Below, piece by piece: positions 1 through 9,193 of a stretch of 64,000 nucleotides of DNA; position 1 is the first letter of the stretch, and every line of letters begins with the position of its first letter. The DNA comes from G963662985 sp963662985 (GTDB lineage Bacteria > Chloroflexota > Anaerolineae > Anaerolineales > UBA11579), in the NCBI GenBank assembly GCA_963662985.1, contig OY760067.1, positions 2,108,001 through 2,172,000 of the forward strand, read 5' to 3'. Below the pieces are notes generated by a model. That model ran no database searches. It saw only the letters and a list, made by a program, of their open reading frames with translations, and was not told the origin of the DNA. Position numbers and translations under genes: made by a program.

Positions 1-705
1 GACACAGTACGAGCTGCTGTCGAGATGACAGGAGTCAACACAAGTGTGATTTTTGTGCCGGTGCAAAATGTGGTGGGCGCTATTTATGAAGCAGTCGACG
101 CTGGGATCGAATTGGTAGTCTGCGTTACCAAGGGCATCCCGATTAATGATATGTTGAAAGTATTAGCATATTTGAAAAAAACAAACACGCGCTTAATTGG
201 TCCCGGAGCGGCGGGCATCCATTGTTTAGATTTATGCAATGTTGGTGTCATCGCCAATATGGGATTGCCACAAGGAAACGTCGGAATTGTGTCTTCTTCA
301 GAAGGTTTAATTTATGAAACTTTAGATGAATTAAAAAAATTTGAAATTGGGATTAGTTCGGTTGTAGAATTAGGCAGTGGTCCTATTTTTGGAACCAGCT
401 TTGAAGAAGTTTTATTCAGTTTTGAAGCCGATGGAGACACCGATTTTATTCTCATGTTGGGAGAAGTCGGGGTTATTGATGAGGAGTTTTCAGAGCAGTT
501 TGCCACTTCTTCAATCTCTAAACCAGTGTTTTCATTTTTGAGTGAAGGATTTTCTACAGAACCAGATTTTGGTGGATATGCAGGCATGATTTTGAACGGC
601 AGCCGCAATTCTTATGAACGAGTGGTTGCTGAATGGCAACTAGCTGGATTTTATCCTTATGCAAGTATTGCGGATATGGTAGATGCCTTGAGGCTTCATC
701 TTTAG
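1..705 (+). CDS. SucD-like protein (succinyl-CoA synthetase alpha family), 5' end cut off, catalytic His missing
   Basis: The reading frame is open from base 1, so the N-terminal CoA-binding part lies outside the window. The visible 234 residues align along their length with the SucD ligase region: TVRAAVEMTG, DAGIELVVCVTKGIP, RLIGPGAAG (usually GPNCPG), VGIVSSSEG (usually SRSGTL), GTSFEEVL and MLGEVG. The motif that normally carries the phosphorylated histidine, GHAGA, reads GYAGM here, so the residue that relays phosphate is Tyr. Normal succinyl-CoA or acyl-CoA synthesis by phosphohistidine is therefore unlikely. It may be a CoA-binding relative with another role (compare the FdrA branch of the family). 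A strong hairpin terminator follows directly. Family assignment is firm; function is open. Confidence 0.8.
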   Translation, partial: DTVRAAVEMTGVNTSVIFVPVQNVVGAIYEAVDAGIELVVCVTKGIPINDMLKVLAYLKKTNTRLIGPGAAGIHCLDLCNVGVIANMGLPQGNVGIVSSSEGLIYETLDELKKFEIGISSVVELGSGPIFGTSFEEVLFSFEADGDTDFILMLGEVGVIDEEFSEQFATSSISKPVFSFLSEGFSTEPDFGGYAGMILNGSRNSYERVVAEWQLAGFYPYASIADMVDALRLHL

Positions 706-721
706 AATATTTTGCTAAACA

Positions 722-749
722 AAAAAAGACAGCTTTGGCTGTCTTTTTT
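722..749. terminator. Bidirectional rho-independent terminator
   Basis: Twelve-base-pair stem, AAAAAAGACAGC against GCTGTCTTTTTT, with a TTTG loop. It has a T-run on both strands and lies between the convergent SucD-like and acpP genes, so it can serve both. Confidence 0.85.
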
Positions 750-767
750 CTTTTTTCGATAGATTGA

Positions 768-1019
768 TTATGCTGCTTCTTGTTCAATGAATTTTACAAC
801 ATCACCAACTGTTTTGATATCTTGAGCAGCTTCATCAGGAATTTCGAAACCGAATTTGTCTTCAAATTCCATAACGAGATCGACAATGTCGAGTGAATCT
901 GCACCTAAGCCACCAGCTTCAATGCTATCTTGGAATTTTGATTCCATTGTAATTTTATCTGCATCAATTTCGAGCATATCAGCGATAATTGATTGAACTT
1001 GATTAAAAAGGTCTGACAT
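768..1019 (-). CDS. acpP: Acyl carrier protein
   Basis: An 83-residue acidic protein that carries acyl intermediates of fatty-acid synthesis on a phosphopantetheine arm. The prosthetic-group site GADSLD is present, with Ser at about residue 42, followed by IVDLVMEFE, the typical helix II. The ATG at 1019 was chosen over an in-frame TTG at 1031 because a GGAGG ribosome binding site sits five bases before the ATG, and the TTG would be inside that site. There is a short insertion before the DSL motif (SIEAGGLGADS), where E. coli has a tighter loop. No fab genes are adjacent, so it appears to be a stand-alone gene ending at the shared terminator. Confidence 0.93.
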   Translation of the reverse strand: MSDLFNQVQSIIADMLEIDADKITMESKFQDSIEAGGLGADSLDIVDLVMEFEDKFGFEIPDEAAQDIKTVGDVVKFIEQEAA

Positions 1020-1542
1020 ATAAGCCTCCAAAGTTATATTCGTTCACAATATAGAATGATTTTACACGCCATTTGAGGGTTGTCAAGATTTGAAATTTAT
1101 TAGCAATTTAGTTTAGTTAATCAATCTTTTTCTTTGACCCTTCGATTCATTTTTAAAAAGCAACAAAATGGCAGTGAAACATCTAAATATCAGCCTCCCC
1201 ATCCTCACTACCATTCATCGCTTCAAGCGCAGTTTACTCATACCTCAGGAAAATGATCCCCGAAATATGATATAATAACAGAACACATGAGCTATTGCTT
1301 GCACTTTAACTTTTGAATTGTTGATAACCACATCTTCCTCTCACACCACATGATCTTTTCTTTTCCGCAAGAACCAAAAAAAACTGTCCAAAAACACAGT
1401 TCTGTCTTGATCTGCGGGAATAAAAATCATCCCTGGCTTGTTGTGGCGCATCAAAAACATGCAAAATTATGTCAAAAACAACCCCGTTTTTTCAAAACCA
1501 TCCATCAAGATTTTTGAGATAACATCAACAAGTCAAAAATTG

Positions 1543-1564
1543 GACAGTTTCATCGCAAACTGTC
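1543..1564. repeat. Inverted repeat GACAGTTT / AAACTGTC
   Basis: Perfect eight-base arms around the six-base loop CATCGC, with the TTGGACA/TGTCTAA flanks extending it imperfectly. It reuses the TGTC word found throughout this spacer. It could be an RNA hairpin or a two-fold protein-binding site. Confidence 0.55.
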
Positions 1565-1653
1565 TAAAAATCATTCTGTTTTTTTAAAAAACCCCTGCAT
1601 ATACACCACAATCAACACTTTCCCTCTCTATCTGCCACAAAAACAACCCACTT

Positions 1654-1725
1654 AAAATTGGACACCTGTCCAAAAGTGTCCAAAAAGTGTCCAATTTTTG
1701 CTTTACACCTGTCCAATTCTGTCTA
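1654..1725. repeat. Array of TGTCCAA repeats with nested palindromes
   Basis: TGTC occurs at 1667, 1677, 1688, 1710 and 1720, i.e. at steps of 10, 11, 22 and 10 bases. The first copy forms the palindrome TTGGACACCTGTCCAA (1658-1673). A longer inverted repeat pairs AAAATTGGACAC (1654-1665) with GTGTCCAATTTT (1687-1698). The spacing matches one or two turns of B-DNA, so several protein copies could bind on one face of the helix. Confidence 0.6.
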
Positions 1726-2001
1726 AATTATATTGACACAAAACATTCCACAGTCACAAAACCCAAATCAAAATCGCCACTCTTTTGGAGGTTGAACATT
1801 CCGCAAATCAAACAAAACAAATGCAAACCTGTGCGGTTCACTAGCCACACACAATCGTAAAATAATCTATTTTTCGAAAAGATTGGAAATTGATAAATTA
1901 ATTTTGCTTTTTGCTTTAATTTTCTCTATAATTAAAAAAAGCCTCTCAATATTAATGTCAAGAATGATGTTGGTTTTTTAAGAGGGAGAAGCGAGGAGCA
2001 A

Positions 2002-2736
2002 ATGAAATTTGAAATTTGTGTAGATTCAGTAATAAGTGCTACTGTGGCGGAAGAAGCAAATGCAGATCGGGTTGAGCTGTGTGCAAATTTGTTGGAAGGT
2101 GGCACAACTCCTTCTTTTGGTGTGATTAAACAAACTCGGGCAAATATCGGCATAGGTTTACAAGTTCTAATTCGCCCCCGAGGAGGCGATTTTCTTTATT
2201 CGGAGATAGAAAAAGAAGTCATCATTGATGATATCCGCATGGCCAAGGAATTAGGCGCAGATGGTGTTGTAGTGGGGGTTTTAGATCAAAACGGAAATCT
2301 CGATTTAGATTTTTTGGAAATGATGATGGAGATTGCTTGGCCAATGAATGTCACCTTCCATCGTGCTTTTGATATGTGCAGGGATGCAGAGTTAGCCTTA
2401 AAACAATTGCGAGTGATGGGAATCGATCATATTTTAACCTCAGGTCAACAGGCCACTGCTTTTGAAGGAATCGATTGTATTAGCAAATTGGTCAAACAAG
2501 CCAAGGATAAAATGGTGATTATGCCTGGGGGCGGGATTAACGAAGATTGTATTAAAGAATTAGTCAAAAAGACCCACGTGAAAGAAATCCATTTTTCTGG
2601 AAGAGATTGGGTCAAAAGCCAAATGAATTATTGTCGAGAAGGCGTGTCGATGGGCAACGCTGCTTGTTCAGATGAATTTCGTTGGAAAGAAGCTAGCATA
2701 AAACGAATACGTGCAATGATGGCATTAGTTGAATAA
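2002..2736 (+). CDS. cutC: CutC family protein (copper homeostasis family)
   Basis: A 244-residue TIM-barrel protein close to the family length (about 250). It opens with MKFEICVDSV and has NADRVELCANLLEGGTTPS, VLIRPRGGDF, VTFHRAFDM, ILTSGQQATAFEG and MPGGGI, all standard CutC blocks. The family was named for copper tolerance in E. coli, but its biochemical role is poorly established; a cytoplasmic function is expected because no signal peptide is seen. The start is supported by GAGGAG four bases upstream. The gene stands alone after the repeat-rich spacer. Confidence 0.9.
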   Translation: MKFEICVDSVISATVAEEANADRVELCANLLEGGTTPSFGVIKQTRANIGIGLQVLIRPRGGDFLYSEIEKEVIIDDIRMAKELGADGVVVGVLDQNGNLDLDFLEMMMEIAWPMNVTFHRAFDMCRDAELALKQLRVMGIDHILTSGQQATAFEGIDCISKLVKQAKDKMVIMPGGGINEDCIKELVKKTHVKEIHFSGRDWVKSQMNYCREGVSMGNAACSDEFRWKEASIKRIRAMMALVE

Positions 2737-2940
2737 TTTAATAATTGAATAAATGAATGAATGAAATATAAGGTCTTATTATTTATTAGAATGTAAAACT
2801 TAGGTGAAAGGAGTTTTATCAAAATAAAATCAATTTTTTAATAATGATGTTATAGACTTTATCAATGTTCCATTATAAAATTATGATGGAACAGAAGGGG
2901 CAAATTTTTTTTGCCCTGCTAGTGTGTTATGGAGAGTAAA

Positions 2941-3705
2941 ATGGAAAAGCACCTTTATGTTTCATTAATTCCAGAAGCTTTGATCGCTTCGCATTTGACA
3001 CCAGAAGAATTTGGTGTCTATTATGCTGTTGGGGGAGAAAAACGATCCCGTGGAAAGGCGATGTTCTTTGAGCTGGATCCTAGTTTTCGACACGATTTTT
3101 TTGATATTGAAGATGGTTTAAGCCGATGTGTCCTAAAAGAAGGAAGTCATCCAAAACGATCAGTTTATATCTCTATCTATCGCGTACTTGAACATATTCC
3201 CGTGGAAGCAATCAAGGAACTATATTTGGTGACACAAGATGGGCGAACTTTGGGGCTTACACCTAAAGAAACCGTAAAAGAAAAGCCAGAAGAAAAGCTG
3301 TTCCTATATCAAGAAATTGCGCCTGTTCATCCCTTAGTTGCAACCTCGATGCCTCCTGTTGAATTTGTGGAAAAGATCATTTTAGATCCCGATTATTTCA
3401 CAATTCCAGCCTTAGTTTTTGCAGACCTTAAATTAGGCGAACTCGCTTATGACCCATTGGATGGGGAAATTGGCGATTTGCCTTATACAAATATTAATCA
3501 TTTGCGTGAATGCTTAGCAAGTATTCCGAAGAAAATTGTTAAATTCAAAATTGTAGATCGCGTGCATTCTCCTGCGATTCCATATCGAATGATCAATAGT
3601 GGAATTTACTATTGTAATTCTGGAAAAACCGTAGTGTTTGAAATGCCTTCTGCAGAGATTTTGAAAACAGAACACAATCAATGGAGACGCTCGGCAAATA
3701 TGTAG
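2941..3705 (+). CDS. Conserved-looking hypothetical protein
   Basis: A 254-residue soluble protein with no signal peptide or membrane segment and no family I recognise. It begins MEKHLYVSLIPEALIASHLT; a middle linker rich in Lys and Glu (around residues 100-115, KEKPEEK) separates two halves, and the second half contains IPALVFADLKLGELAYDPLDG. The ATG at 2941 is preferred over the ATG at 2929 because GGAG of the upstream codons forms a ribosome binding site at proper distance. A small hairpin (GGGCAAA/TTTGCCC, 2899-2917) lies just upstream. The codon pattern and clean start and stop argue for a real gene; the function is unknown. Confidence 0.7.
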   Translation: MEKHLYVSLIPEALIASHLTPEEFGVYYAVGGEKRSRGKAMFFELDPSFRHDFFDIEDGLSRCVLKEGSHPKRSVYISIYRVLEHIPVEAIKELYLVTQDGRTLGLTPKETVKEKPEEKLFLYQEIAPVHPLVATSMPPVEFVEKIILDPDYFTIPALVFADLKLGELAYDPLDGEIGDLPYTNINHLRECLASIPKKIVKFKIVDRVHSPAIPYRMINSGIYYCNSGKTVVFEMPSAEILKTEHNQWRRSANM

Positions 3706-3772
3706 CTAGCGCTTAAAACATCCCATTCCGATTTGTGTTTGCATTCATGCAATGCTACCTGCTTGAAAATTA

Positions 3773-3798
3773 AGAGGGCAGTTCTCTAACTGCTCTCT
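3773..3798 (+). terminator. Hairpin terminator after the hypothetical gene
   Basis: AGAGGGCAGTT pairs with AACTGCTCTCT around a CTCT loop with one G-U pair. A T-rich stretch follows just before the hppA ribosome binding site, so it could also act as an attenuator for hppA. Confidence 0.5.
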
Positions 3799-3826
3799 AG
3801 AATTTTTATTATAAAAGGAGTTATAC

Positions 3827-5890
3827 ATGAATCAAACACTTTGGCTTATTGCAGCCATCGTAATGGGCATCGCTGCACTTGCTGCTGCTGCAGTGATGTA
3901 TAAGCGAATTGTTGCGGAGAGCGCAGGAAATGACCGCTCCAAACAAGTCGCAGGATGGATCGAAGAGGGAGCTGAATCCTATCTTAAACGACTCTATACT
4001 GCTTTAATCATCGTTGCTGGTGTGCTCAGCATTGTCATTGCTGTAGCATTCGGCTCACAAGGTGGTGAAAAGGGCGGGTTGATGCACGGCATCGAAATGG
4101 CAGTCTGTTTTGTTGTTGGTGCTGCCTTTGCTGCGATTGCAGGCTATATTGGAATGGCTATTGCGGTTAAAGCAAACGTACGTACAGCAGTTGCTGCTCA
4201 AAAAGGCTTGGTGCCAGCTTTCCGTTTGTCCTTTAATGCAGGCACAGTGATGGGTTTAGCGACCGTTGGTGTGGCTGTGATTGGGATGGCTGTAATCTAT
4301 TGGATCTTTGGTGATCCTTCCTATGTTTTAGGGTTTAGTTTTGGTGCTTCAACTTTGGCTTTGTTGGCAAAAGCTGGCGGTGGTATTTTTACAAAGACTG
4401 CTGATATTGCTGCTGACTTAGTTGGTAAGGTTGAGGTTGGGATTCCTGAAGATGATCCTCGCAACCCGGCCGTAATCGCTGACAATGTTGGCGATAATGT
4501 GGGCGATGTTGCAGGAACTGGCGCTGATATTTTTGATAGTTATGTCGCTTCGACCGTGGCAGCTATGCTTTTAGGCGCTTCTATGTTCTCTGAACCAATG
4601 TATGCATTTTTGCCTTTGGTAGTCTGTGTGATCGGTGTTGCTGCATCATTGATCGGCGTACAATTTGTACGTGTTAAAGAAGATGGAAAACCCGGAACTG
4701 CCCTTAATATGGGTACTATTTTGACCTGTGTGTTCTTGGCGGTTGGGATGGCAATTGTTGTGGCTTTGACTGCAATTCCTTGGGCAATCCTTTTTGCTAC
4801 TTTGATCGGTTTAATCACAGGTGTGTTGATCGGTTTTGTTTCTGATTATTACACCTCAGATGAACACAAACCCGTTTTGGAGACAGCAAGAGTTTCTGGT
4901 TCTGGTTCCGCAGTGAATATTATCACTGGTTTCTCTTATGGCTTGGTTTCTGTAATTCCTTCTGTGATTGGGATTGTGGTGGCAACTTTAGCTTCTTATT
5001 TTGTCACAGAAGCTTTGATGCCAGGTGCTGGGATCTATGGGATCGGTATTGCAGCGGTTGGTATGTTGAGTGTCTCTGGCATGATCGTTTCTTCCGATGC
5101 TTATGGTCCAATCGTAGATAATGCGCGTGGGATCGCTGAAATGGCTGGTATGGAAGAAGAAGTCATTGTAACTTGTGATAAGTTGGATGCTGCTGGGAAT
5201 ACCGCAAAAGCAATTACCAAAGGTTTCTCCATTAGTGCTGCTGCTTTGACAGTTTTGGCAATTTTCCATGCCTATGGCGAAGAAGTTGTCGCGGCAAGCG
5301 CTACTTTGACAAAATTGAACATGGACTTGGCTGACCCGTTGATTATCGCGGGTGTCTTCTTGGGCGCTATTGCTCCTCCATTGTTCTCTGCTTTGTTGAT
5401 GTTATCTGTGACACGAAATGCATTCGATATGATCGAAGAAGTACGTGGTCAATTCCGTGATGATCCCGGTATTTTGGCTGGTACATCCTTGCCTAACTAT
5501 GCAAAATGTGTCGGTATGGCTGCCCAAGGCGCATTGCGCTCTTTGATTGGTCCTGCATTTATTGCCATTGGCGCACCTTTGGCTGTTGGTCTCTTACTTG
5601 GACCAGAAGCATTAGGCGCATTCCTTGGTGGGGCAATTATCACTGGTGTGATCTTGGCCTTATTGATGACCAACGCTGGTGGTTTGTGGGACAATGCAAA
5701 GAAATTTGTAGAAACCGGTCAATACGGTGGTAAGGGTTCTGAAGCCCATAAAGCTGCTGTGGTTGGAGATACCGTTGGGGATCCATTCAAAGATACAGCT
5801 GGTCCTTCTTTGAACACCTTGATTACTGTGATGTCATTGGCTGCATCATTCTTTGCACCAGTCATCGCAGCATTAAGCCTAATCAAATAG
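3827..5890 (+). CDS. hppA: Membrane-bound, K+-independent proton-pumping pyrophosphatase
   Basis: A 687-residue integral membrane enzyme that hydrolyses pyrophosphate and pumps protons. The signature region has ADLVGKVEVGIPEDDPRN followed by ADNVGDNVGD, which supplies the Mg-PPi ligands. The segment GNTAKAITKG carries Lys and Thr where K+-dependent enzymes have Ala and Gly (GNTTAAIGKG), which by established family rules marks the K+-independent, H+-pumping class. Many hydrophobic helices are spread over the whole length, as expected for about 16 segments. AAGGAG lies six bases before the ATG. In anaerobes it recovers energy from the pyrophosphate of biosynthesis. A strong terminator follows. 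Confidence 0.95.
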   Translation: MNQTLWLIAAIVMGIAALAAAAVMYKRIVAESAGNDRSKQVAGWIEEGAESYLKRLYTALIIVAGVLSIVIAVAFGSQGGEKGGLMHGIEMAVCFVVGAAFAAIAGYIGMAIAVKANVRTAVAAQKGLVPAFRLSFNAGTVMGLATVGVAVIGMAVIYWIFGDPSYVLGFSFGASTLALLAKAGGGIFTKTADIAADLVGKVEVGIPEDDPRNPAVIADNVGDNVGDVAGTGADIFDSYVASTVAAMLLGASMFSEPMYAFLPLVVCVIGVAASLIGVQFVRVKEDGKPGTALNMGTILTCVFLAVGMAIVVALTAIPWAILFATLIGLITGVLIGFVSDYYTSDEHKPVLETARVSGSGSAVNIITGFSYGLVSVIPSVIGIVVATLASYFVTEALMPGAGIYGIGIAAVGMLSVSGMIVSSDAYGPIVDNARGIAEMAGMEEEVIVTCDKLDAAGNTAKAITKGFSISAAALTVLAIFHAYGEEVVAASATLTKLNMDLADPLIIAGVFLGAIAPPLFSALLMLSVTRNAFDMIEEVRGQFRDDPGILAGTSLPNYAKCVGMAAQGALRSLIGPAFIAIGAPLAVGLLLGPEALGAFLGGAIITGVILALLMTNAGGLWDNAKKFVETGQYGGKGSEAHKAAVVGDTVGDPFKDTAGPSLNTLITVMSLAASFFAPVIAALSLIK

Positions 5891-5910
5891 TTTTAGTAGA
5901 GTAGAAATAA

Positions 5911-5940
5911 AAAAAGCTGCTCAATTTTGAGCAGCTTTTT
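5911..5940. terminator. Bidirectional terminator between hppA and typA
   Basis: Fourteen-base stem AAAAAGCTGCTCAA against TTGAGCAGCTTTTT with a minimal loop and T-runs on both strands. It separates two convergent genes. Confidence 0.9.
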
Positions 5941-5945
5941 TGTTG

Positions 5946-7802
5946 TTATTCATTTTTATATTGTTCGCGAATCTTTTTGTCTGTCTTAGTACGAAGTTCA
6001 GTATCTAAGATGCGTTTTCGAATACGAAGGTTTTCTGGAGTGACTTCAAGGAGTTCGTCTTCATTAAGATATTCAATACATTCGTCTAAACTCATGTTCT
6101 TTGGTGGAGTGAGGCGAACTTCAATGTCTTTGATGGAGTTCCGCATGTTGGTGAGGTGTTTCTTTTTACAAACATTGATGGAAAGCTCATTGGTGCGGAG
6201 TGTTTCTCCAACGACCATACCTTCATATACATCAATCCCTGGGCCGATAAAAAGGGTAGCCCGTTCTTCAGCATTTTTAAGGCCAAATGTAGTGGTGACA
6301 CCAGTTTCACGCGCAACAACTGAGGTGCTAGTGCGAAGTTCCATGTGATCGGCGAGAACGTCATAGCCGGAGAAAATCGAGTTGAGCACACCTTTACCAC
6401 GAGTAGCGGTAAGGAATTGATAACGGAAGCCAAGCAAGCCACGAGTAGGAACAAGATAAGTGAGATGAACAGAATTATCTGCATTGTTGGTCATATTGAG
6501 CATTTGCCCTTTACGTTTACCAAGCATTTCCACGACTGTGCCGACATTTTCTTCGTCAACATCAATGTGAACTTCTTCGTAAGGTTCTAATTTATTGCCA
6601 TTTTCGTCTGTGATGACAATCGCGATGGGGCGGGACACTTGGAATTCGTAACCTTCGCGACGCATAGTTTCGATGAGAATGCCAAGGTGAAGTTCACCGC
6701 GGCCTGAAACCAAGAAAGTATCAGCACTTTCAGTTTGTTCAACTCTAAGGGCAATGTTAGTGCGCATTTCTTGTTGCAGACGTTCGAGAAGTCTTCTTGA
6801 GGTTCCCCATTTCCCTTCTTTGCCAGAAAATGGAGAAGTGTTGACCCCAAATGTCATTTGAACGGTTGGTTCTTCAACTTTGATAGGAGGTAAAGCCACT
6901 GGGTTTTCAGGATCAGCAAGCGTGTCACCGATGCTAATATTTTTTAGACCAGCGATGGTCACGATGTCACCAGCATTTGCTTCTGTGATTTCTTTTGTTT
7001 GAAGCCCTTGATATTCAAAAAGGTATTTTGCTTGTTCAATGATGGTTTGATCTTTAGTGATACGGGCGATGTTTTGCCCTTGGGTGATCTTGCCTGCATT
7101 GATGCGACCAATTGCAGTTGTGCCACGATATTCATCGTAATTGAGATTGGTGACGAGCATTTGGAAAGGCGCATCAGGATCAACTTGTGGACCTGGAATA
7201 TTATTAATGATTGTTTCGAAGATGGGTTGCATTGATTTTTCAAGATCGGTTGTAAAACCAGATTCTTGGCTGATCCCATTAGCGTAGATGATTGGGAAGT
7301 CAGTGACTTCTTCTGTTGCACCTAATTCGATAAAGAGATCGAAAGTGAGGTTGAGGGCGCGATCAGGATCGGCATCTTTGCGGTCTAATTTATTAATGAT
7401 GACGATGACGGGAAGATCTTTTTTAATGGCTTGTTTGAGCACAAAACGGGTTTGAGGTTTAGGGCCTTCTGCTGCATCAACTAAAAGCAAAACACCATCG
7501 ACCATATTCATGATACGTTCAACTTCACCACCAAAATCAGCATGCCCTGGTGTGTCTACGATGTTGAGTTTGATGAGTTCACCTGTTGCAGGATGAGGGA
7601 TAGTGATGGCTGTGTTTTTGGAAAGGATCGTAATCCCACGTTCTCTTTCAAGATCGTTTGAATCCATGATGCGTTCAGCAACCACTTGATTGTCGCGGAA
7701 GATCTTTGCTTGTCTGAGCAACCCATCAATGAGGGTTGTTTTGCCATGATCAACATGAGCAATAATTGCCACGTTGCGGATATCGTTTCTTTTTTGAATC
7801 AT
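5946..7802 (-). CDS. typA: Ribosome-associated GTPase TypA/BipA
   Basis: A 618-residue translation GTPase of the EF-G group that acts on ribosomes under stress and in 50S assembly. Visible motifs are the P-loop AHVDHGKTT (residues 15-23), ERERGITI (switch I), DTPGHADF (G3) and NKLDRKDADP (G4). The C-terminal TypA-specific region includes YLVPTRGLLGFRYQFLT and RGKGVLNSIF. Length is normal (about 610). The start codon has no strong ribosome binding site. It is transcribed alone, convergent with hppA. Confidence 0.96.
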   Translation of the reverse strand: MIQKRNDIRNVAIIAHVDHGKTTLIDGLLRQAKIFRDNQVVAERIMDSNDLERERGITILSKNTAITIPHPATGELIKLNIVDTPGHADFGGEVERIMNMVDGVLLLVDAAEGPKPQTRFVLKQAIKKDLPVIVIINKLDRKDADPDRALNLTFDLFIELGATEEVTDFPIIYANGISQESGFTTDLEKSMQPIFETIINNIPGPQVDPDAPFQMLVTNLNYDEYRGTTAIGRINAGKITQGQNIARITKDQTIIEQAKYLFEYQGLQTKEITEANAGDIVTIAGLKNISIGDTLADPENPVALPPIKVEEPTVQMTFGVNTSPFSGKEGKWGTSRRLLERLQQEMRTNIALRVEQTESADTFLVSGRGELHLGILIETMRREGYEFQVSRPIAIVITDENGNKLEPYEEVHIDVDEENVGTVVEMLGKRKGQMLNMTNNADNSVHLTYLVPTRGLLGFRYQFLTATRGKGVLNSIFSGYDVLADHMELRTSTSVVARETGVTTTFGLKNAEERATLFIGPGIDVYEGMVVGETLRTNELSINVCKKKHLTNMRNSIKDIEVRLTPPKNMSLDECIEYLNEDELLEVTPENLRIRKRILDTELRTKTDKKIREQYKNE

Positions 7803-7993
7803 TACACTTGCTACTTTCTGAATAAATCCTACTTATTAATAAATTGGGAACAATAAAAGATAAGGATTCCCAAGTTGACGATTATACTCCTTTTTTTGAA
7901 AAAATGTTTAACAAATTAGCAATATGAAAATGAGATGAGGAAAAAATGAGTTAAACATTAGACATTTTCTAATTTCTCTTTTATGATTATCAT

Positions 7994-9103
7994 ATGAAAA
8001 ATTGGAATGATGTGATTCTTGAAAATACAAAAAAAGATTATATGAAAAAAATTTCTTCATATAACCTTATTATTTTCATTTTAATTTTCATTTTAGTTTT
8101 TTTGATAATTATTGTACGCGGGGATATGACCCATGTGTTTGCTTTTACAGAAAGAAAATTTTTTGATTATTCAATAGATCAAGAAGTTCAAAAAATTAAT
8201 CAAGATTCTGTTTTGATTGAAAAACTTTCTGATGGATTTTCTTTGCAAGCTCTTTATGAAAGCTCAGTAGAAGAAGACCAAATTTCTGAAGCTGTGATTG
8301 ACAAAGAAAATAGTGAACTTTTTTTCAATTTATCATACTTTAAAAATATACAACAAAACGATACGCTTTCTTATAAAAACGGATTTGAGGTAAAGATTTT
8401 AGAAGAAGATGAAGATGCTGCTTATCAATTAACTCAATCTGCTTCCAATTGGGACAGAGCTTTGATTAGTGCCGATAAAATCTTTAATTTTCATGAAATA
8501 GACTTAGGCATTGAAGGGCAAGCTATATCTTTTTATGAAAAATCTGTTTTTTATTATTATGCCGGTGATTATTATAATGCGATGAAATTCTATTCAGTAG
8601 CTATTATGAATGATAATAAAAACGAAGTTCCTATTGATCAAAGATTTAGTGTTTTATATTTTGACAAAGCTGTAGAACAAATGCAAAATAACGGAAATCT
8701 TGATAATATGGAACCTTTGAATATGGCAATTATGCTTGATCCTACATATTATCAAGCTTATTATCTGAGAGGATTAAATTGGTTGCGTTTGGGTGAAGAA
8801 GACTTAGCAAAAGAAGATTTTAATAAATGCATTTCAATTGCACCTGAATTTGCAGACGTTTTTATTTCATTAGGTTTTATTGCTTATGAAAATGGGGATT
8901 ATAGTAAAGCAAATAATTTATTTGATAAAGGCATTCAATTAAATAAAAAAAGCGGAATTGGATATTTGTTTAAAGGGATGGTGTTTGATCAGATGAATGT
9001 GCCATCGGGGGCTAAATTATATTATGAAAAAGCAAAAGTTCTGTTGAATGATGATGGAAATCTTATATTCTTAAATGAGTTTCTAAATAACATTGAAGAA
9101 TAA
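7994..9103 (+). CDS. Membrane-anchored TPR-repeat protein
   Basis: 369 residues. A short basic N-terminus is followed by one strongly hydrophobic segment at about residues 22-43 (LIIFILIFILVFLIIIV), giving a signal anchor with the rest probably outside the membrane. The C-terminal half (about 190-360) has helix pairs typical of tetratricopeptide repeats, such as YYYAGDYYNAMKFYSVAI, YYLRGLNWLRLGEEDLAKED and AYENGDYSKANNLFDKGI. TPR domains bind other proteins; the partner is unknown. No clear ribosome binding site precedes the ATG. A good terminator follows. Confidence 0.75.
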   Translation: MKNWNDVILENTKKDYMKKISSYNLIIFILIFILVFLIIIVRGDMTHVFAFTERKFFDYSIDQEVQKINQDSVLIEKLSDGFSLQALYESSVEEDQISEAVIDKENSELFFNLSYFKNIQQNDTLSYKNGFEVKILEEDEDAAYQLTQSASNWDRALISADKIFNFHEIDLGIEGQAISFYEKSVFYYYAGDYYNAMKFYSVAIMNDNKNEVPIDQRFSVLYFDKAVEQMQNNGNLDNMEPLNMAIMLDPTYYQAYYLRGLNWLRLGEEDLAKEDFNKCISIAPEFADVFISLGFIAYENGDYSKANNLFDKGIQLNKKSGIGYLFKGMVFDQMNVPSGAKLYYEKAKVLLNDDGNLIFLNEFLNNIEE

Positions 9104-9107
9104 TTTG

Positions 9108-9136
9108 AGCAGGCTTTTCTGAGCCTGCTTTTTTTA
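9108..9136 (+). terminator. Rho-independent terminator
   Basis: AGCAGGCT / AGCCTGCT stem with a TTTCTG loop followed by seven T residues, five bases after the TPR gene. Confidence 0.85.
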
Positions 9137-9193
9137 TTCAACTTCGGTATAATAATTATTGAAATTATTAATATATATGGAAGGTTAAATATC

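Larger units (their letters stand above)
1020..2001. other. Long gene-free spacer, C-rich on the plus strand, containing phased repeats
   Basis: No convincing protein gene was found on either strand between acpP and cutC. The part from about 1130 to 1870 is rich in C over G on the plus strand, opposite to most of the window. It contains repeated TGTCCAA words and two inverted repeats (listed separately). The end near cutC is A+T-rich and presumably holds its promoter. The content could be a regulatory RNA, a protein-binding array or the decayed remains of a minus-strand gene; the sequence alone does not decide. Confidence 0.5.
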
